Assembly: GCA_037447655.1 (NCBI GenBank)
Contig: JBBHKE010002690.1
Location: 1 to 38,442, forward strand
Length of the DNA: 38,442 nucleotides
Reading direction: 5' to 3'
Origin: Zygnema cylindricum
Taxonomy: Eukaryota > Streptophyta > Zygnematophyceae > Zygnematales > Zygnemataceae
The position numbers and the translations under genes are program-made. Under the pieces are notes generated by a model. The model was not told the DNA's origin and did no database searches. It saw only the letters and a list, made by a program, of their open reading frames with translations. How positions within the stretch are numbered: the stretch's first letter is position 1; the number at the start of each line of letters is the position of its first letter. Shown here piece by piece: positions 22,501 to 27,519 of this stretch.

Positions 22501-22588
22501 ATACATTGTCGTCCGTTGAATTTAGGGCTTTGAGAACTTGCAATAAAGCAACTGACAAAAAACAAAGTATACAAGAAATCAAAAATCT
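2520..22588 (-). CDS. LRR-EGF ectodomain gene (22 exons seen, 3' part outside window)
   Basis: A split gene read from high to low coordinates. Twenty-two exons were found by reading plant-type LRR codons between AG and GT splice sites: one LRR N-terminal cap exon, 20 LRR exons, and one exon with the last LRR, a Cys-rich part and an EGF-like part. All introns between them are phase 2. The 20 LRR exons sum to 1,527 bp (509 residues), so the visible ectodomain is near 665 residues. The likely role is a cell-surface receptor or secreted recognition protein (family knowledge; the ligand is unknown). No transmembrane helix, kinase or stop is seen, because the last exon ends in a phase-1 donor and the gene runs left. 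The ATG exon was not found. A one-base frameshift in the last exon may make this a pseudogene. Introns total about 18 kb and hold purine tracts and small transposons. Confidence 0.85.
2862..3702. other. intron sequence, nothing recognised
   Basis: AT-rich intron between the last two visible LRR-gene exons, with AAACCC-like words near 2,990-3,030. A 42-bp stretch (3,215-3,256) has splice-like borders but no LRR consensus and was not accepted as an exon. Confidence 0.5.
3703..3870. mobile_element. AT-cored palindromic MITE, TA-flanked
   Basis: Two inverted arms of about 45 bp (CACTTCAACTTACTATGGGA at the left end, its complement at the right) flank a run of about 85 bases of (AT)n. The element is bordered by TA at 3,701-3,702 and 3,871-3,872, as expected for Tc1/mariner-type or Stowaway-like insertions. 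It has no coding capacity. Transcribed, it would fold into one long hairpin. Confidence 0.75.
3871..4425. other. intron sequence, nothing recognised
   Basis: AT-rich remainder of the same intron. No motif, repeat or coding signature was recognised. Confidence 0.5.
4426..4503 (-). CDS. LRR exon (78 bp)
   Basis: Encodes [18 protein letters not shown] and then a charged tail NWNEGIKV. Acceptor AG at 4,504-4,505; donor GTGAG at 4,425. The LRR fits L-x-x-N-x-F-x-G-x-L-P. It ends in GT, completed as Val by the first base of the next exon. It is longer than the standard 72 bp. Confidence 0.85.
4815..4874 (-). CDS. LRR exon (60 bp, short)
   Basis: Encodes [20 protein letters not shown]. Acceptor ACGCAG before 4,874, donor GTAAGT after 4,815. 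It is the shortest LRR exon in the gene, lacking four residues of a standard repeat, but keeps phase 2 on both sides. Confidence 0.8.
5128..5196 (-). CDS. LRR exon (69 bp)
   Basis: Encodes [20 protein letters not shown] followed by ETL. Acceptor TGCAG, donor GTGAG. A standard L-x-x-N-x-L-S-G-x-V-P repeat that keeps the frame of its neighbours. Confidence 0.88.
5197..5901. other. intron sequence, nothing recognised
   Basis: AT-rich. Contains a small AATGTTCAATGTCCAATGTTCAG-type direct reiteration near 5,330-5,375, with no other structure. Confidence 0.5.
5902..5970 (-). CDS. LRR exon (69 bp)
   Basis: Encodes [20 protein letters not shown] then YDL. Near-perfect plant LRR consensus (L-x-L-T-G-x-I-P). 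Acceptor AG at 5,971-5,972, donor GTGAG ending at 5,901. Confidence 0.9.
6394..6462 (-). CDS. LRR exon (69 bp)
   Basis: Encodes [20 protein letters not shown] then NNL. Donor GTATGT, acceptor AG at 6,463-6,464. A purine-poor intron with the ACC repeat lies just upstream on the minus strand. Confidence 0.85.
6487..6945. repeat. ACC/AAC-rich simple repeat with (ACCACAACG)n core
   Basis: C and A predominate on the plus strand. A 9-base unit ACCACAACG repeats in tandem at about 6,829-6,877, surrounded by imperfect AAC/CAC/AAT triplets. Because the unit is a multiple of 3, it opens long frames on both strands (Thr/Asn-rich on plus, Val-rich on minus). These are repeat artefacts inside an intron and are not called as genes. 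Confidence 0.85.
6946..8651. other. intron sequence with poly-A runs
   Basis: AT-rich intron containing A runs near 7,843-7,861 and 7,960-7,977, possibly tails of old retroposed copies. No coding or structured feature was recognised. Confidence 0.5.
8652..8723 (-). CDS. LRR exon (72 bp)
   Basis: Encodes [20 protein letters not shown] then LSNL. Two Cys residues replace the usual D-L-S-x-N start. G-x-I-P and S-Q-L are well kept. Standard 72-bp length, phase 2 on both sides. Confidence 0.88.
8964..9035 (-). CDS. LRR exon (72 bp)
   Basis: Encodes [20 protein letters not shown] then LTTL. It follows the LRR hydrophobic pattern but lacks the G-x-I-P core, so it is a weaker repeat. Donor GTGAG, acceptor AG at 9,036-9,037. 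Confidence 0.82.
9442..9510 (-). CDS. LRR exon (69 bp)
   Basis: Encodes [20 protein letters not shown] then QYL. Donor GTACGT, acceptor AG at 9,511-9,512. Recognisable F-T-G-x-F core. Confidence 0.85.
9511..9914. other. intron sequence, nothing recognised
   Basis: Holds overlapping open frames on both strands near 9,626-9,875 without recognisable motifs. Confidence 0.45.
9915..10165. repeat. GA purine tract
   Basis: GAGAGGG/GAAAGAGAG repeat on the plus strand, lying in the same intron as the LTR remnant that follows. Confidence 0.85.
10250..11535 (-). mobile_element. possible small non-autonomous LTR element remnant
   Basis: Two diverged blocks in the same orientation share ordered landmarks on the minus strand: a TTAA/TTAG stretch, then AGTCTAAAATTT or GGTCTAAAATTT, then GTCTAYAA followed by TCTCTTGAC. 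They lie at about 10,350-10,513 and 11,250-11,530. Just upstream of the first block on the minus strand is AAGTGGGGGA (10,516-10,525), which resembles a copia polypurine tract. The interior of about 700 bp has no coding motif, as in TRIM-type elements. No primer binding site was seen. Confidence 0.35.
11596..11661 (-). CDS. LRR exon (66 bp)
   Basis: Encodes [20 protein letters not shown] then YL. Acceptor TGCAG before 11,661, donor GTGAGG after 11,596. It has no ATG and is short, so it is easily missed, but it keeps phase 2 on both sides and the N-N-F-x-G-x-F-P core. It lies in the gap between the exons at 13,610 and 9,442. Confidence 0.85.
11715..13345. repeat. 1.6-kb CT (pyrimidine) tract
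   Basis: The plus strand is almost entirely C and T for about 1.6 kb, as CTCTCCCTCTCC-type words with few interruptions. The minus strand, which is the sense strand of the LRR gene, is therefore GA-rich. Long Ser/Leu/Pro frames on plus and Arg/Glu/Gly frames on minus are artefacts of the repeat. Confidence 0.92.
13346..13609. other. intron sequence, nothing recognised
   Basis: Short AT-rich spacer between the pyrimidine tract and the next LRR exon. It starts with an AAACA-rich stretch. Confidence 0.5.
13610..13684 (-). CDS. LRR exon (75 bp)
   Basis: Encodes [20 protein letters not shown] then HLVSL. Acceptor AG at 13,685-13,686, donor GTAAGT. One codon longer than standard, ending in CT rather than TT; either gives Leu with the next exon. 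Confidence 0.87.
13925..15125. repeat. 1.2-kb CT/CCT pyrimidine tract
   Basis: CTCCCTCCCTCTCC and CTCCCCCTCC repeats, more C-rich than the 11.7-13.3 kb tract. It opens a 355-codon plus frame rich in Ser, Leu and Pro and overlapping minus frames of Gly, Arg and Glu, all repeat-derived. It is intronic to the LRR gene. Confidence 0.92.
15126..15424. other. intron sequence, nothing recognised
   Basis: AT-rich sequence without recognisable features between the pyrimidine tract and the next LRR exon. Confidence 0.5.
15425..15496 (-). CDS. LRR exon (72 bp)
   Basis: Encodes [20 protein letters not shown] then LTYL. Strong L-S-G-x-I-P consensus. Donor GTGAG, acceptor AG at 15,497-15,498. Confidence 0.9.
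15735..15990. repeat. GA purine tract
   Basis: GAGAGAG/GAAAGAG repeat on plus, so the purine strand is opposite to that of the two large tracts on its left. Confidence 0.85.
16071..16142 (-). CDS. LRR exon (72 bp)
   Basis: Encodes [20 protein letters not shown] then LKSL. Donor GTAAGT, acceptor AG at 16,143-16,144. Full LRR consensus. Confidence 0.9.
16143..16443. other. short intron, nothing recognised
   Basis: AT-rich intron of about 300 bases with no repeat or motif recognised. Confidence 0.5.
16444..16515 (-). CDS. LRR exon (72 bp)
   Basis: Encodes [20 protein letters not shown] then LTHL. Acceptor TGCAG, donor GTAAGT. The intron on its upstream side (minus strand) is only about 170 bases, among the shortest in the gene. 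Confidence 0.9.
16689..16760 (-). CDS. LRR exon (72 bp)
   Basis: Encodes [20 protein letters not shown] then LVTL. Donor GTAAGT, acceptor AG at 16,761-16,762. Confidence 0.9.
16761..17279. other. intron sequence, nothing recognised
   Basis: AT-rich intron. The minus-strand frame at 17,041-17,241 has no recognisable motif. Confidence 0.5.
17280..17348 (-). CDS. LRR exon (69 bp)
   Basis: Encodes [20 protein letters not shown] then RIL. Acceptor TTGTAG, donor GTAAGG. Good N-N-F-T-G-x-F-P core. Confidence 0.9.
17625..17850. repeat. CT pyrimidine tract
   Basis: CTCTCCC/CCTCCC-rich plus strand inside an intron. It is followed at about 17,850-17,930 by sequence whose minus strand faintly resembles a decayed LRR, and at 17,940-18,015 by a GA stretch of the opposite polarity. 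Confidence 0.8.
18059..18163 (-). CDS. LRR exon with extra N-terminal segment (105 bp)
   Basis: Encodes [20 protein letters not shown], then [15 protein letters not shown]. Acceptor ATACAG before 18,163; donor GTATGA. It is 33 bases longer than standard: 11 added residues sit before the S-L-N-G-x-I-P core. An alternative AG 12 bases inside keeps the same frame, so a NAGNAG-like choice could give two lengths. Confidence 0.8.
18205..18615. repeat. GA purine tract
   Basis: GAGAGGGAG/GGAGGGAGG repeat. Its left end includes a pure GA run (18,230-18,250). Its right end is the start of the 1-kb block duplicated at 20,150-21,190. Confidence 0.85.
18480..19510. repeat. tandem segmental duplication, copy A
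   Basis: Shares ordered, near-identical sequence with 20,150-21,190, at an offset of about 1.65-1.71 kb. The shared order is a GA tract end, the phrase AGCAAGAACATAGTGGCT, intron, LRR exon, intron with AAAGGAGTCAAAGAAAAGAA, AACGATCATGCCAT, then a long GA tract. The copy therefore carries a whole LRR exon (18,720-18,791). Confidence 0.88.
18720..18791 (-). CDS. LRR exon (72 bp), duplicate of the exon at 20,374
   Basis: Encodes [20 protein letters not shown] then LIYL. Donor GTAAGT, acceptor AG at 18,792-18,793. It differs at only a few residues from the exon at 20,374-20,445, and the flanking introns match too, so it arose by recent tandem duplication. Phase-2 borders allow both to be used in frame. 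Confidence 0.92.
19090..20265. repeat. 1.2-kb GA purine tract
   Basis: GGGAGAGGGAGAGG-type repeat on plus through nearly 1.2 kb of intron. The large frames on both strands are artefacts. The first part belongs to duplication copy A; the last 100 bases belong to the start of copy B. Confidence 0.92.
20150..21190. repeat. tandem segmental duplication, copy B
   Basis: Second copy of the 18,480-19,510 block. It has an extra stretch of about 45 bases at 20,758-20,801 (TTTGCATCTCTTGTAAAG and following) that is absent from copy A. Confidence 0.88.
20374..20445 (-). CDS. LRR exon (72 bp), duplicate of the exon at 18,720
   Basis: Encodes [20 protein letters not shown] then LVYL. Donor GTAAGC, a minor variation of the usual GTAAGT; acceptor AG at 20,446-20,447. 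S-S-S replaces S-G-N, removing the LRR Asn-ladder residue, so this copy may be the less constrained one. Confidence 0.9.
20775..21460. repeat. GA purine tract
   Basis: GAGAGGGAGAGG-type tract on plus. The first 400 bases match the tract in copy A, the rest is unique to this position. It separates two adjacent LRR exons. Confidence 0.9.
21531..21602 (-). CDS. LRR exon (72 bp)
   Basis: Encodes [20 protein letters not shown] then LTFL. Acceptor AG at 21,603-21,604, donor GTAAGG. Good Q-G-K-I-P core. A second Arg/Gln-rich start replaces D-L-S-x-N. Confidence 0.9.
21854..22003 (-). CDS. first LRR exon with acidic insert (150 bp)
   Basis: Acceptor GAGCAG before 22,003, donor GTGAG after 21,854; phase 2 at both ends. 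The N-terminal half ([20 protein letters not shown]) is not an LRR but an acidic, aromatic segment. The second half, [18 protein letters not shown] then LKHL, is a full LRR. The length is about twice a standard exon. It follows the cap exon directly. Confidence 0.87.
22004..22421. other. intron with short GA patch and AAT run
   Basis: Contains a GAGAGAGA patch at about 22,220-22,260 and an (AAT)n stretch near 22,378-22,396. No coding signal. Confidence 0.55.
22422..22551 (-). CDS. LRR N-terminal cap exon (LRRNT_2)
   Basis: Encodes [36 protein letters not shown] and NVISL, the classic plant LRR N-terminal cap: ALL-x-x-LK, then W-x3-x-x-C-x-x-W-x-G-x-x-C-D. Donor GTAAGT; acceptor GTCAG at 22,552. 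The same frame stays open upstream to about 22,598 and reads [11 protein letters not shown], which is signal-peptide-like, with another AG (GTGTAG) near 22,588. The exon may therefore be longer and hold the end of the signal peptide. No ATG occurs before the in-frame stop upstream, so the start codon must lie in another exon. Confidence 0.88.
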
Positions 22589-22599
22589 GGCTACACCGA

Positions 22600-24370
22600 A
22601 TTAAAACAACAGAACAATGATATTAACAATATCGATTAAATTTCTAATAAAAAGGGGTGGAATGGGGAACGCAAGGGGGACGGGGAATGAGGAGATCACA
22701 TGAAAAGACATGAATTTGTTCCACATAGAATACAGCTTTTTATCAACCTTATATTTAAGATTTCCGCTATACAATCAAATTTAATTGTCTATTTTTATCA
22801 ACATATTTATGTTGCAACATAATTTTGTCTACATTTTGTACCAACGTTCCTGGATGTTCCTTTCCATTTTTAGCCCCACCTGCTTGAGTAGAATTTATGT
22901 AAACTTTTGCAGAAACTCCACTAGCGAGAGAAGAGAGGGAGAATAGGAAGAGGAGGGAGAGGGAGAAAAAAAATGGACTCCTGGAAGGAAGAAGGAAAGG
23001 GAGAAAGGAGGGAGCTATCTTCTCAGGTTAGAAGCGGTATCATGAGGAGAGTGGGGGGGGAAAGGGAGAGTGGTAGTCAGGGACGATCGAGGGAGGGGAA
23101 GGTGGGTTGGTGCGTTGGTGGGCGTGGGGTGGACGGGCGGTGCATCCAAGGGGAGATTGGATCCAGAAGAAAGATCAAATGAAATTGAAGAAATGGAGAA
23201 TAAGGAATTCAGCAAAGGAGGAGGGAGGACGGTCAAAATCACCAGCAAAGAAATCAACGAAATCAAACATAATGGAGTTAAGTCGGAACAGGGAGAATGA
23301 ATTTGGTAAGTGGAAAAATAATAAGAGAAATATCAGGACAGGGAATAATTGAAATTAGACTAAATGGAGGAAAGAGGGGGAAAGAGTAAAGGAAAAGGAA
23401 CGGAGAGCACAGTAATTGAGGAAGACTGAGTAGTAGGAGAGGGAGAGAAAGAAATGGGAGGAGGGAATATCTGTTATAAGGAAAAGATTTTGGGTTTAAA
23501 AAACTGAAGGAGAAGCTAGAATGGGCAATGGAAAAAAGCTGGTCATTATTCCTATTTGACTCAAAGAGATGCCTCTCTCTCTCTCACTCCCTCTCCCTCT
23601 CTCTCTCTTTCTTCTCATCTTTACATCGGTGTACCTTCTCTTTTTCAAGATCAGAGCGGCCGCCATTGTTGCCAAAGTGAAATAAAGTGATGAGAGAGAA
23701 AGAGAGAGGAGGAAGCGACAGGGAGATGGAGGGAAGGAAGGGAGAGAAAGTCGCGGGTTGCAGAGAGACCTCGGGCGGGAGGGGATTTGGGAGTTTACAG
23801 AAAGCTGAGTCGTCGGTTTGACTCACAACTGTACGGCTTACAACTAGTGTGTCGTTTACGCTATTTGTTGAGTCAAACTAACATTTAAAATGCCGGAAAA
23901 GTCTTCTTGTCGTTTGGTTGTTTTGGTTGTTTGGTGTCAACTCAAGACCAAATATTAATATCGGTCTAAAAGTACGAGACCACTACAGTACCGTACAGTA
24001 GAGTACAAAAATGTACTGTATAGTACGGTACTGTAGCTTACACGGATCCTCTATCAGGAATATTCAATAATTATCCGGAGCCAATTTTCATGAAGGCGTG
24101 CCAGTAGCCTTTCCGTACAGTACTGCACTGTAGCTCTCGCACACGTGGCTTATTTTGGGTGGAATCAGGTTTATATGTGGAATATTGTGTACGTTATAAC
24201 CCAAAGTCCCCTATTCTCCTCCCCACCTAACGACAAAAACAAATAGGGCGGCAAACCTCGAAGGTTAATGGAAGTAAAGGGAGCATTATGGTAAATAACT
24301 AAATATGAGTGGTGTGTATGGAAGGCCCCTTGCCGATGTCGATATGTGCTTAATTTTGGATACTCGATAA
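22600..24370. other. probable upstream region of the LRR gene, purine patches
   Basis: Should hold the first exon and promoter of the LRR gene, but neither could be fixed. GA-rich patches occur at 22,925-23,060, 23,380-23,470 and 23,690-23,760, with a CT run at 23,572-23,620. From about 23,600 the CpG and GTAC frequency rises, including a GCGGCCGCCATTGTTGCC stretch at 23,657-23,674. A palindromic run of GTAC words lies at 23,980-24,040. No RNA gene or coding motif was recognised. Confidence 0.4.
24192..24298 (-). repeat. dispersed repeat, inverted copy at 38,121-38,227
   Basis: Reverse-complemented, this aligns with 38,121-38,227 over about 105 bases: shared words are TATTTACCAT, ATGCTCCCTTTAC, TTTTTGTC, GTGGGGAGGA and GGGGACTT. 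Estimated identity by eye is near 80 percent. It belongs to an unidentified repeat family. Confidence 0.7.
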
Positions 24371-24377
24371 ATAATAT

Positions 24378-24915
24378 ATCTACACCACGAATCGCTATTA
24401 GCGTTAACAAATATTTAGTGTTAAAGAACAACTACATCGCCAATCGAACATACATTCTAATTGTTTAATAATTCTAATTTGGGTCTTTGAAGAAAATAAA
24501 TGTCGATCGCAAACGTGCTTACACTAATATAGGTATATGTTCAAAATCTGACAAATCGTACACAAATCGTACGTTCACACTGTCGAAACATGGTTGTTGG
24601 ACGAATACTTGCGAACCTGATATTTGACAACCCGATTTTATCCCCTTTTGTAGAGCGTATATTCTCATGCGTCCGCGGTTACTAAAACTCATTAAATATA
24701 CTTTTTCACTTAAAAAAGTACAATGTTGTACGTTCTGACACGTACCGTACATCAGACTATTTAAACGACAACGTTCTTTCGTTTTGTGAGTTACTTGGAA
24801 CATAACCCTTAATGGCGTACAGAAAAAAATAAAATAAGCTACGACATTGGAGAATATAAAAAAAAGTGGGACGGAATTAGCGTACACTACGCTAATAACG
24901 ATTGGCGGTGTAGTG
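24378..24915. mobile_element. possible CACTA-like short element
   Basis: The right end read on minus is CACTACACCGCCAATCGTTA; the left end on plus is CTACACCACGAATCGCTATT, with two mutated outer bases. The arms match over about 28 bases, both continuing ATTAGCGT. The interior of about 540 bp has no transposase motif. Related ends occur alone at 25,036-25,070 (minus) and 28,549-28,580 (plus). No clear target duplication was found. Confidence 0.45.
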
Positions 24916-25223
24916 TGATTAACGCTAATTGGGAATTTGGGGATTTTCAAGGAAATCAGTCACTCAAATTTGTTTTTTAGGGTTTTTAAATCACTCTATT
25001 TAGGAATTTAGGTAAAAATTTAGGGGCGCCGAATTAGCGCGATTAACTTTAATAGCGATTCGGGATGTACCGTAGAAGCTTAATATCATGATGTTTTCCC
25101 AATATCTGGGCTTGATATGCCAATAAATTAATACCACGATATATTGAAGTGACTTGGTTTTCCTTTAATAAAATTATTCCGTACTAATCATATAGATATT
25201 TTCATCATTTTGGTAATAATTTT
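24916..25223. other. spacer with a solo TIR-like end
   Basis: Carries GATTAACGCTAATTGGG and, at 25,036-25,070, another copy of the AATCGCTATTA-type end. Nothing else was recognised. Confidence 0.45.
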
Positions 25224-25895
25224 AACCCACTTTCAGCCACAACCACTACTACCTAAGAGGACAAATTGACAGTCTGACAGCACTCCTGTGCAACCTGGAC
25301 TCCCCTGATTCTGTAGCAAAAAGTATCACTAAAAACGGCCAACCAACCGATAAGTTATGAGGTGGCAAAGATGCCAAGTTTATACAAAACTCTTTAAGAG
25401 AGAGAGGTTCCTACCTACTAAATTTCCTAAGTCCTAAAACCCCTCTCACAACCCCTATCTACTGTCGTACGAACCAATCACACGACTGTAAAGTACAGAA
25501 AGGTACTACGGCCGATATACATTCTGTACGGCCTGTGTATGGCAAGGCCATTTGATGGACGCGTGTCTTTGTCTTACTCGTCCTTATGCTCCCCGGGATT
25601 CCTGCTCCTCAATGTTATCTTGCCACGTGGCGCCAGGTCACGTCACGTCCAAAAATCGCCAAAGCGGCCATTCCGGGATTTCGGCGGTGATACGCGCTGT
25701 CGGATTCAAACGAGATTTTAGTATTAGCCGTCGAAAACAAATGTCCGGTTCATTTGTTTCGTGTGTGACGTGTCGTACCGTATTTTATGAAATCTCTATG
25801 CATTCTGTCCGTAATTCCGTTAATCGGATTAGATCCTCCAAACAACATTTAAATACATATCACACCTCATGTAATGTAACGGACTTCTACGACAA
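25224..25895 (+). repeat. left arm of a ~660-bp inverted repeat
   Basis: Matches the reverse complement of 26,854-27,519 throughout, with substitutions and indels. Shared landmarks in order are AACCCAC, CAGCCACAACCACT, AAAAACGGCCAACCA, CCGATAAGTTAT, CCCCTCTCACA, GGTACTACGGCCGATAT, CCACGTGGCGCCAGGTCA, AACAAATGTCCG, TTCATTTGTTTCGTG and AACGGACTTCTACGACA. No coding potential. Confidence 0.85.
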
Positions 25896-26345
25896 AAAAG
25901 TTATTTTCTAGTCTAACTTTAACTTCAGTTTTAGTCCACACTTTTCTCTGCAATATTTCAACTTGGGAGAAGGCACTGGTTTTGTCATCATATCAGCCAC
26001 CATTTCCTCCTCTGATCTATAAACAAGATTCACAATCTCATTCTTAACTTTTTCTCTCACAAAACTCAATCTTATGTCCATATGCTTAGCTTTGAAATGA
26101 TGTTTTGGATTAGCTGCAATTGCAATGGCAGGTTAATTATCACAAATTACTTCATGCACTCCCTCCTTCATACACCCCAGTTTTTGCAACAAGGACTTGA
26201 CCCACATCAACTCTTTCACAGCAGAACAAGAGGCCATATACTCAGCCTCCATAGTAGATTGAGCAACCACCTTTTCTTGCTTACTGCTCCAACCGCAAGC
26301 ACCTTCCCCCACATACAACACATACCCAGAAGTGCATCTTCTCAT
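25896..26345 (-). pseudogene. Ty1/copia RNase H fragment, minus copy, nonsense-broken
   Basis: Read on minus it contains TSGYVLYVGEG, then GWSSKQEKVVAQSTMEAEYM, the copia RNase H core with S-T-x-E-A-E-Y. The frame ends at an in-frame TAA (26,133-26,135), where the family normally has Q after D-N. Beyond it the same frame continues with PKHHFKAKHMDIR and MMTKPVPSPK to its natural stop at 25,908-25,910. The N-terminal side is cut near 26,350, where it meets the opposite copy. It is a fragment, not a working gene. Confidence 0.85.
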
Positions 26346-26355
26346 AGGTGCATTG

Positions 26356-26576
26356 CAACCAATCCAAAACATCTTTTCAAAGCTAAGCATGTGGACAAAA
26401 GATTGAGCGTCGTGAGGGAAAAAGTTGAAAATAAAATTGTAAATCTTGTGTATAGGTCTGATGAAGAATGGTGGCTGACATGATGACCAAACCTGTGCCC
26501 TCTCCAAAGTTTAAATATTGTAGGGAAAAATGTGGATTAAAAGAAAAGTTAGAATTAGACTAGAAAATGAGGGGAG
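26356..26576 (+). pseudogene. Ty1/copia RNase H C-terminal fragment, plus copy, with PPT
   Basis: Plus strand reads PKHLFKAKHVDKRLSVVREK and NLVYRSDEE; a frameshift near 26,468 then moves the MMTKPVPSPKFK segment to another frame, ending at the stop 26,561-26,563. The polypurine tract GAGGGGAG follows at 26,569-26,576. It is the same C-terminal part as the minus copy but inverted and diverged, so the two lie head to head. Confidence 0.83.
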
Positions 26577-26735
26577 TGTTGAAATCACTAGATTTATAGA
26601 GTATTTTCTAGGTCTGAATAGCTTAGTAGAAAAATAAAGAAAAAGCGCATGCAATCTGCCTCCACCATTTTTTTCTATCCCCCATACTTGTTGTAGTCAC
26701 TGAAGGTGAGAGAGAGTAGTGGAGCCATGGCTGCC
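26577..26735 (+). mobile_element. start of a truncated copia LTR
   Basis: Begins TGTTGAAATC right after the polypurine tract, as a 3' LTR should. It cannot be followed beyond the SINE-like block, and no second LTR was found. Confidence 0.5.
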
Positions 26736-26739
26736 TCAG

Positions 26740-26870
26740 CTCCTTAGGCAGGACTAAAAAGTGACTTAAGTCACTCTCAACAAAAGGCTAAGTCCGGCGA
26801 GACTCAAACCTCCGACCAGAAGAGCGCGGCGTAGCCGTCACCTCTAACCACTCTGTCGTAGAAGTCCGTT
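26740..26870 (-). mobile_element. tRNA-derived SINE-like sequence
   Basis: On minus, CGACAGAGTGG (26,848-26,858) resembles a pol III A box, and GGTTTGAGTCT (26,800-26,810) a B box, 37 bases apart as in tRNA genes. The ends do not pair into a 7-bp acceptor stem, so this is not an intact tRNA. A palindrome GTGACTTAAGTCAC lies downstream. Its first 17 bases are also present at the inner end of the left inverted-repeat arm. Confidence 0.45.
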
Positions 26871-27519
26871 AAGATACAAAGGGTTTGATAAATATTGAAA
26901 TTGTGGTATGAACTTGAAACTGATTAACTAAATTACGAACGAAGGAACATAGAACTAGTTAATATTCAGTGCGAACGTCATTCCGCACGAAACAAATGAA
27001 TCGGACATTTGTTTTGACGCCTAACATTCAATATCAGATATAATCCAACGGCATATATCGTTGTTAGGATCCCGGAATGGTCACTTTGGCGTTTTTAGAC
27101 ATGGCATGACCTGGCGCCACGTGGAGGGATAACATTTGGTCGTAGGAACTACGAGGAACGTTCGGACGAGTGGAAGGTTGACGCGCGTCCACTCAGTGGT
27201 CATGTCGTACTCAGGCCGTACAAAAAGGATATCGGCCGTAGTACCTTTTTGTACGGTACAATTATTTCATATGTTCGTACTGCAGTAGATAGGGATTGTG
27301 AGAGGGGTTAGGACTAGCATTTTTTGATAGACAGTCACCTCTCTCTCTCTCAGAGTTTGTATAAATTGGCATTTTTGCCACCTGATAACTTATCGGCTGG
27401 TTGGCCGTTTTTAATGATTCTTTTTGGTACGGACTCAAGGGAGTCCAGACTGCATAGGGGTGAAGTCAGATTGTCTATTTGTCTACTTGGGCAACAGTGG
27501 TTGTGGCTGATAGTGGGTT
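26854..27519 (-). repeat. right arm of the ~660-bp inverted repeat
   Basis: Inverted partner of 25,224-25,895. Arms plus centre span 25,224-27,519 (about 2.3 kb), the shape of a Foldback or long-TIR (MULE-like) element. No transposase fragment was seen. A direct 12-base word TTTGGTAATAAT occurs at 25,209-25,220 and again at 27,624-27,635, but only the first abuts an arm. Confidence 0.85.

Noticed and set aside
24519-24950. 143-codon minus frame
   Set aside because: Largely overlaps the CACTA-like short element and its end; no protein family signal.
26740-26870. Intact tRNA gene
   Set aside because: A and B boxes are plausible, but the ends do not pair into an acceptor stem and the B box departs from consensus.
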